Assembly (NCBI GenBank): GCA_002345145.1
Contig: DDVC01000239.1
Span: 6,675-24,298 of the forward strand
From: Bacteroidetes bacterium UBA2322
Lineage (GTDB): Bacteria > Bacteroidota > Bacteroidia > Chitinophagales > UBA2359
Direction of reading: 5' to 3'
DNA: 17,624 nt
Shown here: one piece after another, positions 1 through 7,353 of the stretch
How the letters are laid out: every line of letters starts with the position of its first letter
How positions within the stretch are numbered: position 1 is the stretch's first letter
Program-made: the position numbers and the translations under genes
The notes under the pieces: model-generated
What the model saw: only the letters and a program-made list of their open reading frames with translations
Databases searched by the model: none
What the model was told of the DNA's origin: nothing

Positions 1-1
1 T

Positions 2-475
2 GCTATGCCCGGAGTAACCCAAAAACACAATTTAATCAACGGAAATTTGCTGTTTACCTGCAAACAAGCCTTAAAAGGACTGCCCTATTATGTTTTTATG
101 GAAGCGGTAAAACTTCAGATAGCTTCGCAAAAAGACTATACCTATCCCGATTTGTGCATTGCTCCTATGCAAGGAAATCAACTCAATGATTTGCTTATAG
201 CTAACCCGGTTTTGGTTGCAGAAGTACTATCGGAAGGCGCCAAATTATACGACAAAGTTGATAAGTTTTTGCGCTACAAAAAGGTATCCACCTTGCAGTA
301 TTATCTTTTAATAGATACCGATGCCGTTTTAGTAGATGTTTACCAAAAACTGCCCGATGGTGAACACTGGGAAAGCAAACCTTACACACAAATTTCCGAT
401 ATGCTGACGCTGCAATTGTCTGAAGTAATGGTACAAATACCCATTGCAGCCATTTACGAAGGCGTTTTCGGGTAA
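2..475 (+). CDS. Uma2-family (DUF820) putative restriction-endonuclease-fold protein, 5' end outside window
   Basis: This is the C-terminal part of a Uma2/DUF820 protein, a family with a PD-(D/E)xK nuclease-like fold whose biological role is poorly defined. The reading frame is open to the window edge, and the apparent first Met lies inside the conserved 'IAMPGVTQ' segment seen in full in the next gene, so the true start is upstream. Family marks visible are YPD (candidate first acidic residue), LVAEVLS (candidate second acidic residue), then KLYDKVDKFLRYKK and LQYYLLID. The usual LSPxT after the second acidic residue is LSEGA here, so activity is less certain than for its neighbour. The next gene is a paralogue in the same orientation 54 bp downstream, indicating a tandem duplication and probable cotranscription. 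The family call is secure; cleavage activity is inference. Confidence 0.85.
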   Translation, partial: AMPGVTQKHNLINGNLLFTCKQALKGLPYYVFMEAVKLQIASQKDYTYPDLCIAPMQGNQLNDLLIANPVLVAEVLSEGAKLYDKVDKFLRYKKVSTLQYYLLIDTDAVLVDVYQKLPDGEHWESKPYTQISDMLTLQLSEVMVQIPIAAIYEGVFG

Positions 476-529
476 AACTCATAGTGGGTTTTAGGGGTTA
501 TAAATGGCGTTAAAAAAAAAACGGTTGTT

Positions 530-1099
530 ATGGAAGAAACTACTTTGGTAAAAAAACACTACTCGTTTGAGGAGTACTGGCAAATGGAACTGCAATCGGA
601 ACAAAGACACGAGTTTATTGACGGTCAAATAATTGCTATGCCCGGAGTAACCCAAAATCATAATGCAGTAAGTTTAAATTTAGCTGTTGCCTTTGTTGCT
701 TTGCTCAACGAAGCAGAGTTTAAAATTTTTATGGAAGGGGTGCGTTTGCAAATAGAATCTAAAAAAGATTATACTTATCCCGATTTTTGCATAGCACAAA
801 AAGAAGGTAATACCGGTAGTGATTTAATCATTAAAAACCCGATGTTGGTAGTAGAAATACTATCGCCTGCTACCAAGTTGTATGACCAAGTGGACAAGTT
901 TTTGCGCTACAAAAAGCTGCCATCTTTGCAATACTATTTGCTGATAGACCCCGACAGGGTTTTTGTAAACTTGTATCAAAAACAACCCGATGGGCAACAA
1001 TGGAGCAGCGAACTTTTTACCCTGCTTACCGAAACCATAGACCTGCCCTTGCTGCAAGTTTCGCTAAGTTTGCAAAAAATTTACCGCGGTCTTTTTTAG
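530..1099 (+). CDS. Uma2-family (DUF820) putative restriction-endonuclease-fold protein
   Basis: This is a full-length 189-residue Uma2/DUF820 protein of normal family size. The N-terminus carries the typical YSFEEYWQMEL and RHEFIDGQIIAMPG segments (residues about 11-40). The predicted core is YPDFCIA, LVVEILSPATKLYDQVDKFLRYKK and LQYYLLIDPD, which supply the acidic and lysine residues expected of a PD-(D/E)xK site. Unlike the preceding copy it keeps the canonical LSPAT. The two copies share a stretch of about 24 identical bases (positions 1-24 and 634-657) and clear protein similarity throughout, but many substitutions, so the duplication is not recent. A run of ten A lies just before the start (512-521). 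The gene converges on the cupin gene with a gap of about 45 bp; I see no clear terminator there. The substrate is unknown. Confidence 0.9.
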   Translation: MEETTLVKKHYSFEEYWQMELQSEQRHEFIDGQIIAMPGVTQNHNAVSLNLAVAFVALLNEAEFKIFMEGVRLQIESKKDYTYPDFCIAQKEGNTGSDLIIKNPMLVVEILSPATKLYDQVDKFLRYKKLPSLQYYLLIDPDRVFVNLYQKQPDGQQWSSELFTLLTETIDLPLLQVSLSLQKIYRGLF

Positions 1100-1144
1100 A
1101 GGCACAAACCGACATAAGCCACCTTAACTTACCGCTTGTTTTTT

Positions 1145-1750
1145 TCACTTTAAGCCAAACTGCTGCTTAATATCCTGCATTTTAGAAAAAGCATCGTCGG
1201 GAAAAACCAAACCAAATTTTTCGTTTAACGCCCCAATAGCCCTATTTTTTTTGTCCGACCCTTCGGGATAACCGTTTTCGGTTGTAAGTTGGTGAAAAAT
1301 TTGTTCCAAATACTCTTCAAAGGGTTGGTTAAAGTACATATCGTAAAACCGAAGCGGCTTGTCGGAGGCATTCCAAAAAGTGTGGGTAATTAGTCTGGGG
1401 CGAAGATGCCACCCACCGGCAGCAATTTCTACCACCTCTTCTCCAACAAGTACGCTGGCAGTACCTTCGGCTACATACATCAGCTCGTCTAATTCTTTGT
1501 GGTAGTGCGGCGGCGGACCCATTAACTTAGGCGCCACTGCACACTCTACACTGGAGAACAAACCATTGGTCATGGCAGAGCGTACCCAAGTTCTTATTTG
1601 CAAGCCGTTGTTATGCTCTAAGGGTGGCTGGGCGGGCAACAAAACCGGCTTTAGCGGGTTATCGGTAGGGTTTGCTGCCGGCATAAACGGCAATGTTAAC
1701 CCCCATGCCGAAAACATACCTGAATAAAGGAGAAAATTTCTGCGTTCCAT
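1145..1750 (-). CDS. Secreted cupin-domain protein with Tat-like signal
   Basis: This 201-residue protein has one cupin barrel. Motif 1 is H82-Y-H84-x4-E89-x6-G96 and motif 2 contains G112/G113, P118, H123 and N127. Three His and one Glu are therefore in place to bind a metal, as in cupin enzymes and metal-dependent sensors. The N-terminus reads ERRNFLLYSG followed by a hydrophobic stretch ending near 'PFMPA', which resembles a twin-arginine signal and suggests export of a folded metalloprotein; a Sec signal is also possible. The gene starts 10 bp after the second S74 fibre gene and is the last of that three-gene unit. The start is the first Met, in an A-rich context with no Shine-Dalgarno motif. 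The reaction cannot be told from sequence; cupins include dioxygenases, isomerases and non-enzymatic binders. Confidence 0.85.
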   Translation of the reverse strand: MERRNFLLYSGMFSAWGLTLPFMPAANPTDNPLKPVLLPAQPPLEHNNGLQIRTWVRSAMTNGLFSSVECAVAPKLMGPPPHYHKELDELMYVAEGTASVLVGEEVVEIAAGGWHLRPRLITHTFWNASDKPLRFYDMYFNQPFEEYLEQIFHQLTTENGYPEGSDKKNRAIGALNEKFGLVFPDDAFSKMQDIKQQFGLK

Positions 1751-1760
1751 AACTTGGTGT

Positions 1761-3689
1761 TTATTTTTTTGAACGCAACAATAACGCCTTTAACTCCTGC
1801 AATTCGGCTTGCAGTTGCTCTATGGCGGTTTGTTGTTGTTGTATGGTAGTTTGTTGAGTTTGTATGGTTTTTTCCATAGTTGTTTGTTGGTGGTCAATGG
1901 CTTTAACGCCCACTGTAAGCAGCCCTATCATGCCCGATGTGCTAAACATTAAATCGGCGCTTTCCTGCGGTTTTTGGTGGTTTTGGGGTATGGCTTGTTT
2001 AATGGCATCGGGCAAGCTTTGAGCGGTAAAACCAATGCGTTTTTGTTGTCGTTCCTGTTTTGCAAAATCGGGTTTATCAGGTTGCAGGGTTTCGTGTTCA
2101 AACAGGTAGTTAATAGATTGTATGTTGCGCAGCGCTTGCAGGTATTGGCTGTATTGATTTTCGGCAATCGGTTCAATGAGTTTTTTGCTTCGGGCATCGC
2201 TCAATTCAAGCGCATCTAAACAAACAATGGTTGTATATGCGTTATTTGTATGATTTCGCAAGTAAAGCGATTGCGCATATCCCTGCAAAACCAACCCAGA
2301 TGACGGGGCATCTTGAGGGACAAAAGCTAAGGAGGGCGCAAACCCGCCTACCGGGGTTTCTATGGTAAGCACGGCATCGGCATAAGAACCGTTTGTGTTG
2401 TTATATTTAAGTTTGGTTTGCCCCGATACATGCAGGCGCATATCGGGCGATAGTGTGCCTATGCCCATGTTTCCGCCGCCGGTTGCCGCTATTACATCGC
2501 CATTATGCACATCGTTTAAATACACCCTTGAGCCGGTTTGACCACCGCGTATAAAGGTGCTGTAAAACCTGCCGGTGCCGTCGTTCAACCTATAATTAAA
2601 CGAAGAAGGCACGTTAAAAGCAGCATTGTAATTACCCGATATGGGGAAAAACTCCGCTGTAGCATTTGCTGAGGTGTTACCACGCACAGTAAGTACGCCG
2701 GTTTCTAAATAAATGCCGTTGTTAATGCTCACGCGTCCGCCGCCATCGGCAAGGTAAATGTTGCCGTTATGGTTGTCGTTCAGGGTAATAAAACTGCCGG
2801 GTTTACCACTGCGAAGGTAAATATGTTCGCTTAGCCCGTAGTAAAAGTGCGAAGTAGTACTAAAATCGGAATTGGCAAAATCGAGGCGTCCTTTGGAGTA
2901 AATGGCAGCCGCACCGGTACTGAGCCAAGTTTCGTTGCCCGATGCAAAATGATTGCTGTGCAGCCCAAAACCGGTATTGGTAAGAGCATTTACCCCTGTA
3001 CCCGATGTAGAAAAAGCATTGATGCCTGTTCCCGTACCCGAGCTGGCAGCTACGCCACTGCCCGAATCGGAACTGCCGTTTACCCCTACACTGCCATTAG
3101 TGCCTGAGCCGGTAATGGCGGTATAACCACCATCGGAATCTGCCCATATAACATCGGCAGCGCCGGTAGCGTACAGGCTGCTCTGCTGTGCGGGCGCTGC
3201 CGTACCTATAGATACCGTACCCAAATTGTTGTTATACATATCATTGCCCGCCATGCCCCACTGCGTTGGGCAACTGCCGGCTTCGTTGGCATACTGGGCA
3301 TAGGGCACACTTACCAGTTGCTGCGTACCCATATTGAGGTAAGCAGCGCCGCCGGCGGGGTCAAGCTCTATTTGCAAAAATTTGGGTAAGCCGTCTGCCC
3401 ATGTAATATCGGCAAAACTGCCCGATAATACGGTGCCGCCGCCTATTTGCACGTTGAGTAAACCCTGCGCGTTGGTAGCGCCGGTATGTCGTTCTTGGTA
3501 TTGCACAGCGCCTGCGGCAGTGTTTTGCCTGATGCTGATGCGCAAAGCCACGTTTTGGTTGGGCAAAACCTGTCCCGATGCGTTTCGGGCTACGGCTTGG
3601 TAGTTCATTTTTTGTGGGGTTTGGGCATTTAGCAGTTGCATACAACCCACTAACCCCATCATCAGCCCCATAAAGAGTAATTTATTCAT
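1761..3689 (-). CDS. Secreted tail-fibre-like protein with C-terminal S74 chaperone domain
   Basis: This 642-residue protein has four parts. Residues 1-22 are a signal sequence, and LVGC at 13-16 could be a lipobox, although the sequence also fits signal peptidase I cleavage near NAQ. Residues about 26-130 form a beta-rich domain starting MNYQAVARN, nearly identical to that of the upstream paralogue. Residues about 135-480 are Gly/Ser/Thr/Asn-rich and spike-like, with a duplicated LNDxHNGxI...GGG motif. An S74 peptidase/intramolecular chaperone domain begins at SDARSKK (Ser497) and ends in a Gln-rich coiled coil (about 600-642). In phage tailspikes this domain drives trimer folding and then cuts itself off at the Ser; that activity here is inferred. 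No type IX C-terminal signal is visible. The gene lies 13 bp after its paralogue and 10 bp before the cupin gene. Confidence 0.85.
   Translation of the reverse strand: MNKLLFMGLMMGLVGCMQLLNAQTPQKMNYQAVARNASGQVLPNQNVALRISIRQNTAAGAVQYQERHTGATNAQGLLNVQIGGGTVLSGSFADITWADGLPKFLQIELDPAGGAAYLNMGTQQLVSVPYAQYANEAGSCPTQWGMAGNDMYNNNLGTVSIGTAAPAQQSSLYATGAADVIWADSDGGYTAITGSGTNGSVGVNGSSDSGSGVAASSGTGTGINAFSTSGTGVNALTNTGFGLHSNHFASGNETWLSTGAAAIYSKGRLDFANSDFSTTSHFYYGLSEHIYLRSGKPGSFITLNDNHNGNIYLADGGGRVSINNGIYLETGVLTVRGNTSANATAEFFPISGNYNAAFNVPSSFNYRLNDGTGRFYSTFIRGGQTGSRVYLNDVHNGDVIAATGGGNMGIGTLSPDMRLHVSGQTKLKYNNTNGSYADAVLTIETPVGGFAPSLAFVPQDAPSSGLVLQGYAQSLYLRNHTNNAYTTIVCLDALELSDARSKKLIEPIAENQYSQYLQALRNIQSINYLFEHETLQPDKPDFAKQERQQKRIGFTAQSLPDAIKQAIPQNHQKPQESADLMFSTSGMIGLLTVGVKAIDHQQTTMEKTIQTQQTTIQQQQTAIEQLQAELQELKALLLRSKK
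3299..3611 (-). repeat. Near-identical N-terminal cassette, copy in the 642-residue fibre gene
   Basis: This 313-bp stretch encodes the MNYQAVARN...LVSVPYA domain. It matches 5592-5904 without gaps and, by eye, with about 14 mismatches. The similarity stops abruptly at both ends: the signal peptides differ on one side and the bodies on the other. This points to a recent duplication or gene conversion of the cassette rather than of whole genes. Confidence 0.9.
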
Positions 3690-3702
3690 AACAACAACCT
3701 GC

Positions 3703-5991
3703 TTAGTTTTTGTTGATTAATAGTTGTTTAATTCGTTCCAATTCGGCTTCCAAATTGTCTATTTTACCTACTTTTTGCAGTAAAAGTGCGTTTTGCTGTT
3801 GCAGTTGTTCTATTGTATTTTGTTGTTCCTGAACCGCTTTTACCAATGGCACTACAAAGGCTGCATAACTAAGGCTGTAGTATTGGGTAGAAGGGTCAAT
3901 GGGTACGGTAACACCATTAAACACATAACCTGTTTTTTGAGCAGCGGCAGCTACTTCCTGTGCAATAAAACCCGATTGTATTTCACTTTCGCGCACTTGA
4001 ATAATATCTTTCAGGTTGTTTTCGTATTCTTCAGCTTTATCTCGGTAAATAAATGCGTTTAACTTGTGCATATCGGCAGTATAGGTAATAGGTCTAAGGG
4101 CATTAATAAAAGCTAAACCCACCACGTTTTCCTGCACATTTACTTTAAAACGTCCGTCGCTCCAGTTATTCCAGTTACTAAACCCACCGCAACTTGTAGT
4201 GGTATTACCCAATAAAGCTACATTGCTGTTATTGGGAAAAGAGCCATAACCTACCGCCACCGAATTGGTTAAATTAGCCACATTGCCACCGGAACTAACG
4301 CCTACTCCGGTATTATACCAACCGGCGCTATTGCCATACAAAGCATCATCGCCAACTGCCACATTTAGCTGTCCGCTGGTGTTGGCAGAAAGCGCGTTAT
4401 GTCCAATGGCAACATTACCCGCACCATTGGTGTTGGCATAAAGTGTGCCTACTCCTAATGCAGTATTGCCGGTTCCGGTTACATTGTTGTATAAAGCATG
4501 ATAACCAATTGCTGTATTTTGCCAGCCTGTTGTATTGTTCAGTAGCGTTTTACTGCCAACTGCCGTATTTTGTTCACCGGCAATAAATGAATTTGGCGCA
4601 ACCCCCAACCCATTGGCATACAACGCACTGTCGCCTACTGCTACATTATTGCTTCTGTTTACACTGCTTTGCAGGGCGCTTGTACCTATAGCCACATTGC
4701 TGTAACCAATGGTATTGCTATACAAAGCGTAAGTTCCGTAAGCCGAGTTATACATGCCTGTTGTATTGCCAAACAAAGACAAACAACCACTTGCTGTATT
4801 AGCATACCCTGTTGTATTATTGTGTGCTGCAAAATAACCCATACCGGTATTAAAGTTACCGGTTGAAGTGCTGTATAACGTGTAACTTCCCAATGCCGTA
4901 TTACTACCGCCCGATGTATTAAGGCGCAATGCCTCAAATCCTATAGCAGTATTATCTATTCCGGCAATATTGGCATAAAGTGCGTTTTTGCCATTTGCTG
5001 TATTTCTTACCCCCGTAGTGTTGCTAAACAAAGTATTAAACCCCAAAGCCGTATTGCTGCTACCGGTAGTATTAGCAAACAAGGCTTTACTGCCTACTGC
5101 CGTATTATGCTCACCATCAAATAAGCCCGTTGTGCCACCCACATTATTGTTGAACAAAGCGCTGTCGCCCACTGCCACCAAATTGCTGCGGTTTACGCTG
5201 TTATACAACGAAAAAATACCCAAAGCCACATTACTATAACCGGTAGCGTTGCTTTGTAGAGCGCTGCGTCCTACAGCTGTATTGCCGCTTGCCGTATTGT
5301 TATACAAACTATTGGTACCTGCGGCAACATTATTATTGCCTTCGGCATTGTTTATGAGGGCATTTACGCCAAAGGCTTCGTTAAAGGTGCCGGTGGTTAA
5401 ATTGGGCAGCGCATTAGCGCCTATTGCTGTGTTTGTTTCGCTTAAACGCCCTGCCCCTACATTATTCACCCTAAAATTCAGCGGCTGTGCATCGGTAGTG
5501 CCTACAAAATGGGTGGAAGGGTCAGTACCGGCGTTGCCCGATAAGCTCCAACCAAATGCACCGCCACCTGCAACACTGCCTGCCACCATAGCATAGGGCA
5601 CACTTACCAGTTGCTGTGTACCCATATTGAGGTAAGCAGCGCCGCCGGCGGGGTCAAGCTCTATTTGCAAGAATTTGGGTAAGCCGTCTGCCCAGGTAAT
5701 ATCGGCAAAATTGCCCGATAACACAGCGCCGCCGCCTATTTGCAAATTGAGTAAACCCTGTGCGTTGGTAGCGCCGGCATGTAGTTCTTGGTATTGCACA
5801 GCGCCTGCGGCGGTGTTTTGCCTGATGCTGATGCGCAAAGCCACGTTTTGGTTGGGTAAAACCTGTCCCGATGCGTTTCGGGCTACGGCTTGGTAGTTCA
5901 TTTTGTTGGGCACCTGCGCCCATGTTTGACTCATCATGCCAAACAAAAAAAACAAAACTACTGATAGCAGGATTACAACTGCGTTTTTCAT
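3703..5991 (-). CDS. Secreted fibre/adhesin-like protein: YadA-head-like 17-residue repeats and S74 chaperone domain
   Basis: The start is placed at the Met of MKNAVVILLSVV, giving 762 residues and a normal signal peptide ending near TWAQ; an upstream in-frame Met (6045) would add 18 residues that spoil the signal and would start inside the promoter. After the signal comes the MNYQAVARN domain shared with the next gene (about residues 30-135). About 22 repeats of 17 residues follow (roughly 190-580), consensus NTAxGxxALxxNTTGxx, like the left-handed beta-roll heads of trimeric autotransporters. An S74 domain begins at SDGRFK (Ser611), and the tail is a leucine/glutamine coiled coil. The design fits a self-trimerising surface fibre whose chaperone domain may be cleaved off. 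It heads a three-gene unit with its own promoter. The ligand, and whether it is anchored, cannot be told. Confidence 0.87.
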   Translation of the reverse strand: MKNAVVILLSVVLFFLFGMMSQTWAQVPNKMNYQAVARNASGQVLPNQNVALRISIRQNTAAGAVQYQELHAGATNAQGLLNLQIGGGAVLSGNFADITWADGLPKFLQIELDPAGGAAYLNMGTQQLVSVPYAMVAGSVAGGGAFGWSLSGNAGTDPSTHFVGTTDAQPLNFRVNNVGAGRLSETNTAIGANALPNLTTGTFNEAFGVNALINNAEGNNNVAAGTNSLYNNTASGNTAVGRSALQSNATGYSNVALGIFSLYNSVNRSNLVAVGDSALFNNNVGGTTGLFDGEHNTAVGSKALFANTTGSSNTALGFNTLFSNTTGVRNTANGKNALYANIAGIDNTAIGFEALRLNTSGGSNTALGSYTLYSTSTGNFNTGMGYFAAHNNTTGYANTASGCLSLFGNTTGMYNSAYGTYALYSNTIGYSNVAIGTSALQSSVNRSNNVAVGDSALYANGLGVAPNSFIAGEQNTAVGSKTLLNNTTGWQNTAIGYHALYNNVTGTGNTALGVGTLYANTNGAGNVAIGHNALSANTSGQLNVAVGDDALYGNSAGWYNTGVGVSSGGNVANLTNSVAVGYGSFPNNSNVALLGNTTTSCGGFSNWNNWSDGRFKVNVQENVVGLAFINALRPITYTADMHKLNAFIYRDKAEEYENNLKDIIQVRESEIQSGFIAQEVAAAAQKTGYVFNGVTVPIDPSTQYYSLSYAAFVVPLVKAVQEQQNTIEQLQQQNALLLQKVGKIDNLEAELERIKQLLINKN
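4250..5430 (-). repeat. In-frame 51-bp (17-residue) coding repeat array
   Basis: About 22 degenerate copies of a 51-bp unit encode NTAxGxxALxxNTTGxx within the first fibre gene. Two longer units, one around 5100-5170 and one around 4570-4640, carry extra loops (ending FDGEH and IAGEQ) and sit in matching surroundings, showing a second-level duplication with a 534-bp (178-residue) offset. End coordinates are approximate because the outer units are degenerate. Confidence 0.8.
5592..5904 (-). repeat. Near-identical N-terminal cassette, copy in the 762-residue fibre gene
   Basis: Partner of the 313-bp repeat at 3299-3611, at a constant offset of 2293 bp and in the same orientation. As direct repeats of about 95% identity they could recombine, which would delete the first fibre body and fuse the first signal peptide and promoter to the second body. 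Confidence 0.9.
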
Positions 5992-6030
5992 CTTTATTGC
6001 GTTATATGGTAGTTGCCAATTTATTTTGCT

Positions 6031-6063
6031 GCAAAGTACCCCCATACTACGCCTATAAACAAA
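6031..6063 (-). promoter_or_regulatory. Predicted Bacteroidota-type promoter of the fibre-cupin unit
   Basis: On the minus strand TTTG (6063-6060) is followed after exactly 21 bases by TACTTTGC (6038-6031). This fits the phylum's -33 TTTG / -7 TAnnTTTG pattern with one base fewer between TA and TTTG. The expected start of transcription leaves a leader of about 30-35 bases before the Met at 5991. The PorU2-like gene has the same arrangement with the same spacing. Confidence 0.6.
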
Positions 6064-6333
6064 GAAAAAAACAGGGAAAAGTAGCTTGGTAAAAGCGGGT
6101 AGTTTTTATTTACACGCTATTTATTAATTTATGGTCATTAAATTTATGCAATAGGAATTGTACTTATACTGATAGGGCGCAGTATAGCAAAAGGCTGCAA
6201 AACAAGGGTGTAACATTTTCCGGTAGCGGTGCGCTACAAGGTTTCACCATGTAGTTATTGGTAAACCAATGGTTTAGATTAGGGGAAATTTACCTGATAG
6301 GTAAAACTGAGATTGCTTCATAAGGAAGCCACC
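6064..6333. other. Non-coding gap with several short inverted repeats
   Basis: No convincing gene is seen. The part nearest the fibre promoter is A/T-rich. The other half holds four small stem-loops: GTAGCG-gtg-CGCTAC (6223-6237), overlapping palindromes ATTGGT-aa-ACCAAT and TAAACC-aat-GGTTTA (6257-6276), TTTACC-tgata-GGTAAA (6289-6305) and GCTTC-ataag-GAAGC (6315-6329). The last begins 5 bases after the stop of the coiled-coil gene and may help to end its transcript, although the T tract on that strand is weak. A small RNA or an interspersed repeat family cannot be excluded. Confidence 0.5.
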
Positions 6334-7188
6334 TTACCATTTAACCCGCTCGCGTTCAAGCATGGCTATGTTTTTTTTGTAAACCGAAGCCAGTTCTTTT
6401 AACTCGGCTACTTGCACCTGAACTAATCTGTCAGTTTCTTTAAGCAACTCGTATTTTTGCTTTAAATCGTTGTAGCTGTTTTGGAGGCTATTTAATTGTT
6501 GCAGGGTAAATTGGTACTTTTTTTCAACCGTTTCTAAATTGGCTACCTGATTAGTGAGTGAGGTTATCTCCATTTTAGCATTCATAAACTGAGCGCTTAG
6601 TTGTTTCTTATCATTTTCAAGGGTTGCAAGTACATTTTTTAAGTTTGCCAGCTCGTCTTCGGCTGTTTGTTTTTGGGGTATTAGCTGTTCGTATTTTTTC
6701 TTTATATCAGTAAGTTGGTGTAACGCCTGTTTCATGGCTTCATTTTGCTGCGCAAGTTCGGCAGCATGTTGGTGTTGGTTGTCGAGGTTTTTTTTGGTGT
6801 TTTGTAGTTGCGTATTAGTTTGTTGCAAAAGCATTTGCAGTTCATGTATTTGAGCCAGCAGTTCATCATTTTGGGTGCGGTAGGAGTTTAAAAATTCTAT
6901 TCGGGCTTCTTGTTCAGCATGGTTAGTATCGGCTGTTTTAAGTTGTTGTTTAAGTTTGTCGGTTTCTTTACGCAGGTTGGTTATTTCGGTTTGCAGGTTA
7001 TTTCGGTCGTTTTCAAAATATTTTTTTTGCTCAATAGTTCTATTAAGTTTTACACTGGTTTGCTCTAATTTTTCTGTTTGTTTTCGCAGGGCATCTCTGG
7101 TGTTTCCGGTTTTAAGGCGGTAATAAACTACCACCATAAAAACGGTGAAAAACTGAATGAGTAAAAATATAAAGATATCATTCCACAT
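6334..7188 (-). CDS. Membrane-anchored coiled-coil protein of unknown function
   Basis: I do not recognise a named family. Starting at MWNDIFIFLL the protein has 284 residues: one N-terminal membrane segment (about residues 4-22), a short basic stretch (YYRLK) and then almost continuous heptad-rich coiled coil dense in Q, K, E, L and N to the C-terminus. Positive residues after the helix suggest N-out/C-in, so the coiled coil would be cytoplasmic. A Met at 7233 would add 15 mostly hydrophobic residues before the membrane segment; I prefer the shorter form because its membrane segment starts cleanly, but the choice is not certain. The layout recalls RmuC-like or other cytoskeletal and scaffold proteins, but no RmuC catalytic domain follows. 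It lies 165 bp after the SRPBCC-like gene and may have its own promoter. Confidence 0.7.
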   Translation of the reverse strand: MWNDIFIFLLIQFFTVFMVVVYYRLKTGNTRDALRKQTEKLEQTSVKLNRTIEQKKYFENDRNNLQTEITNLRKETDKLKQQLKTADTNHAEQEARIEFLNSYRTQNDELLAQIHELQMLLQQTNTQLQNTKKNLDNQHQHAAELAQQNEAMKQALHQLTDIKKKYEQLIPQKQTAEDELANLKNVLATLENDKKQLSAQFMNAKMEITSLTNQVANLETVEKKYQFTLQQLNSLQNSYNDLKQKYELLKETDRLVQVQVAELKELASVYKKNIAMLERERVKW

Positions 7189-7353
7189 AAATGGGAGGGT
7201 TAAAAGTAGGTAATGTGCAGGTACGAACGGCAAAGTTTGCCGCCAAAAAGGGAGATTTTATTTTTAGGGCGAAAAGGTAATAAAAGAAGGCATTAGAAAG
7301 TGCATTTTAACACAATTATGACAATTATATCACATTTTGTGCCAAAAATGGGG

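Noticed and set aside
4250..5430. Regularly spaced repeats resembling an array such as CRISPR
   Set aside because: The period is a constant 51 bp, in frame, with degenerate rather than identical repeats and no unique spacers; it is a protein repeat.
5249..5596. 115-residue plus-strand open frame rich in A, L, P and V
   Set aside because: It is the reverse complement of the 17-residue repeat array and N-terminal domain; the repeats keep the antisense frame open.
1761..5991. Prophage or phage-tail module, because of S74 tail-fibre domains
   Set aside because: Both proteins have bacterial signal peptides, and no capsid, tail, lysis or integrase genes are nearby.
5992..6045. Upstream start for the first fibre gene (Met at 6045)
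   Set aside because: It would put 18 residues before a normal signal peptide and would start within the predicted promoter and leader.
7228..7242. Palindrome CGGCAAA-g-TTTGCCG near the coiled-coil gene start
   Set aside because: It is a short symmetric site with no matching -33 box and no second copy noted in the window; it could be chance, so it is not called a regulatory site.
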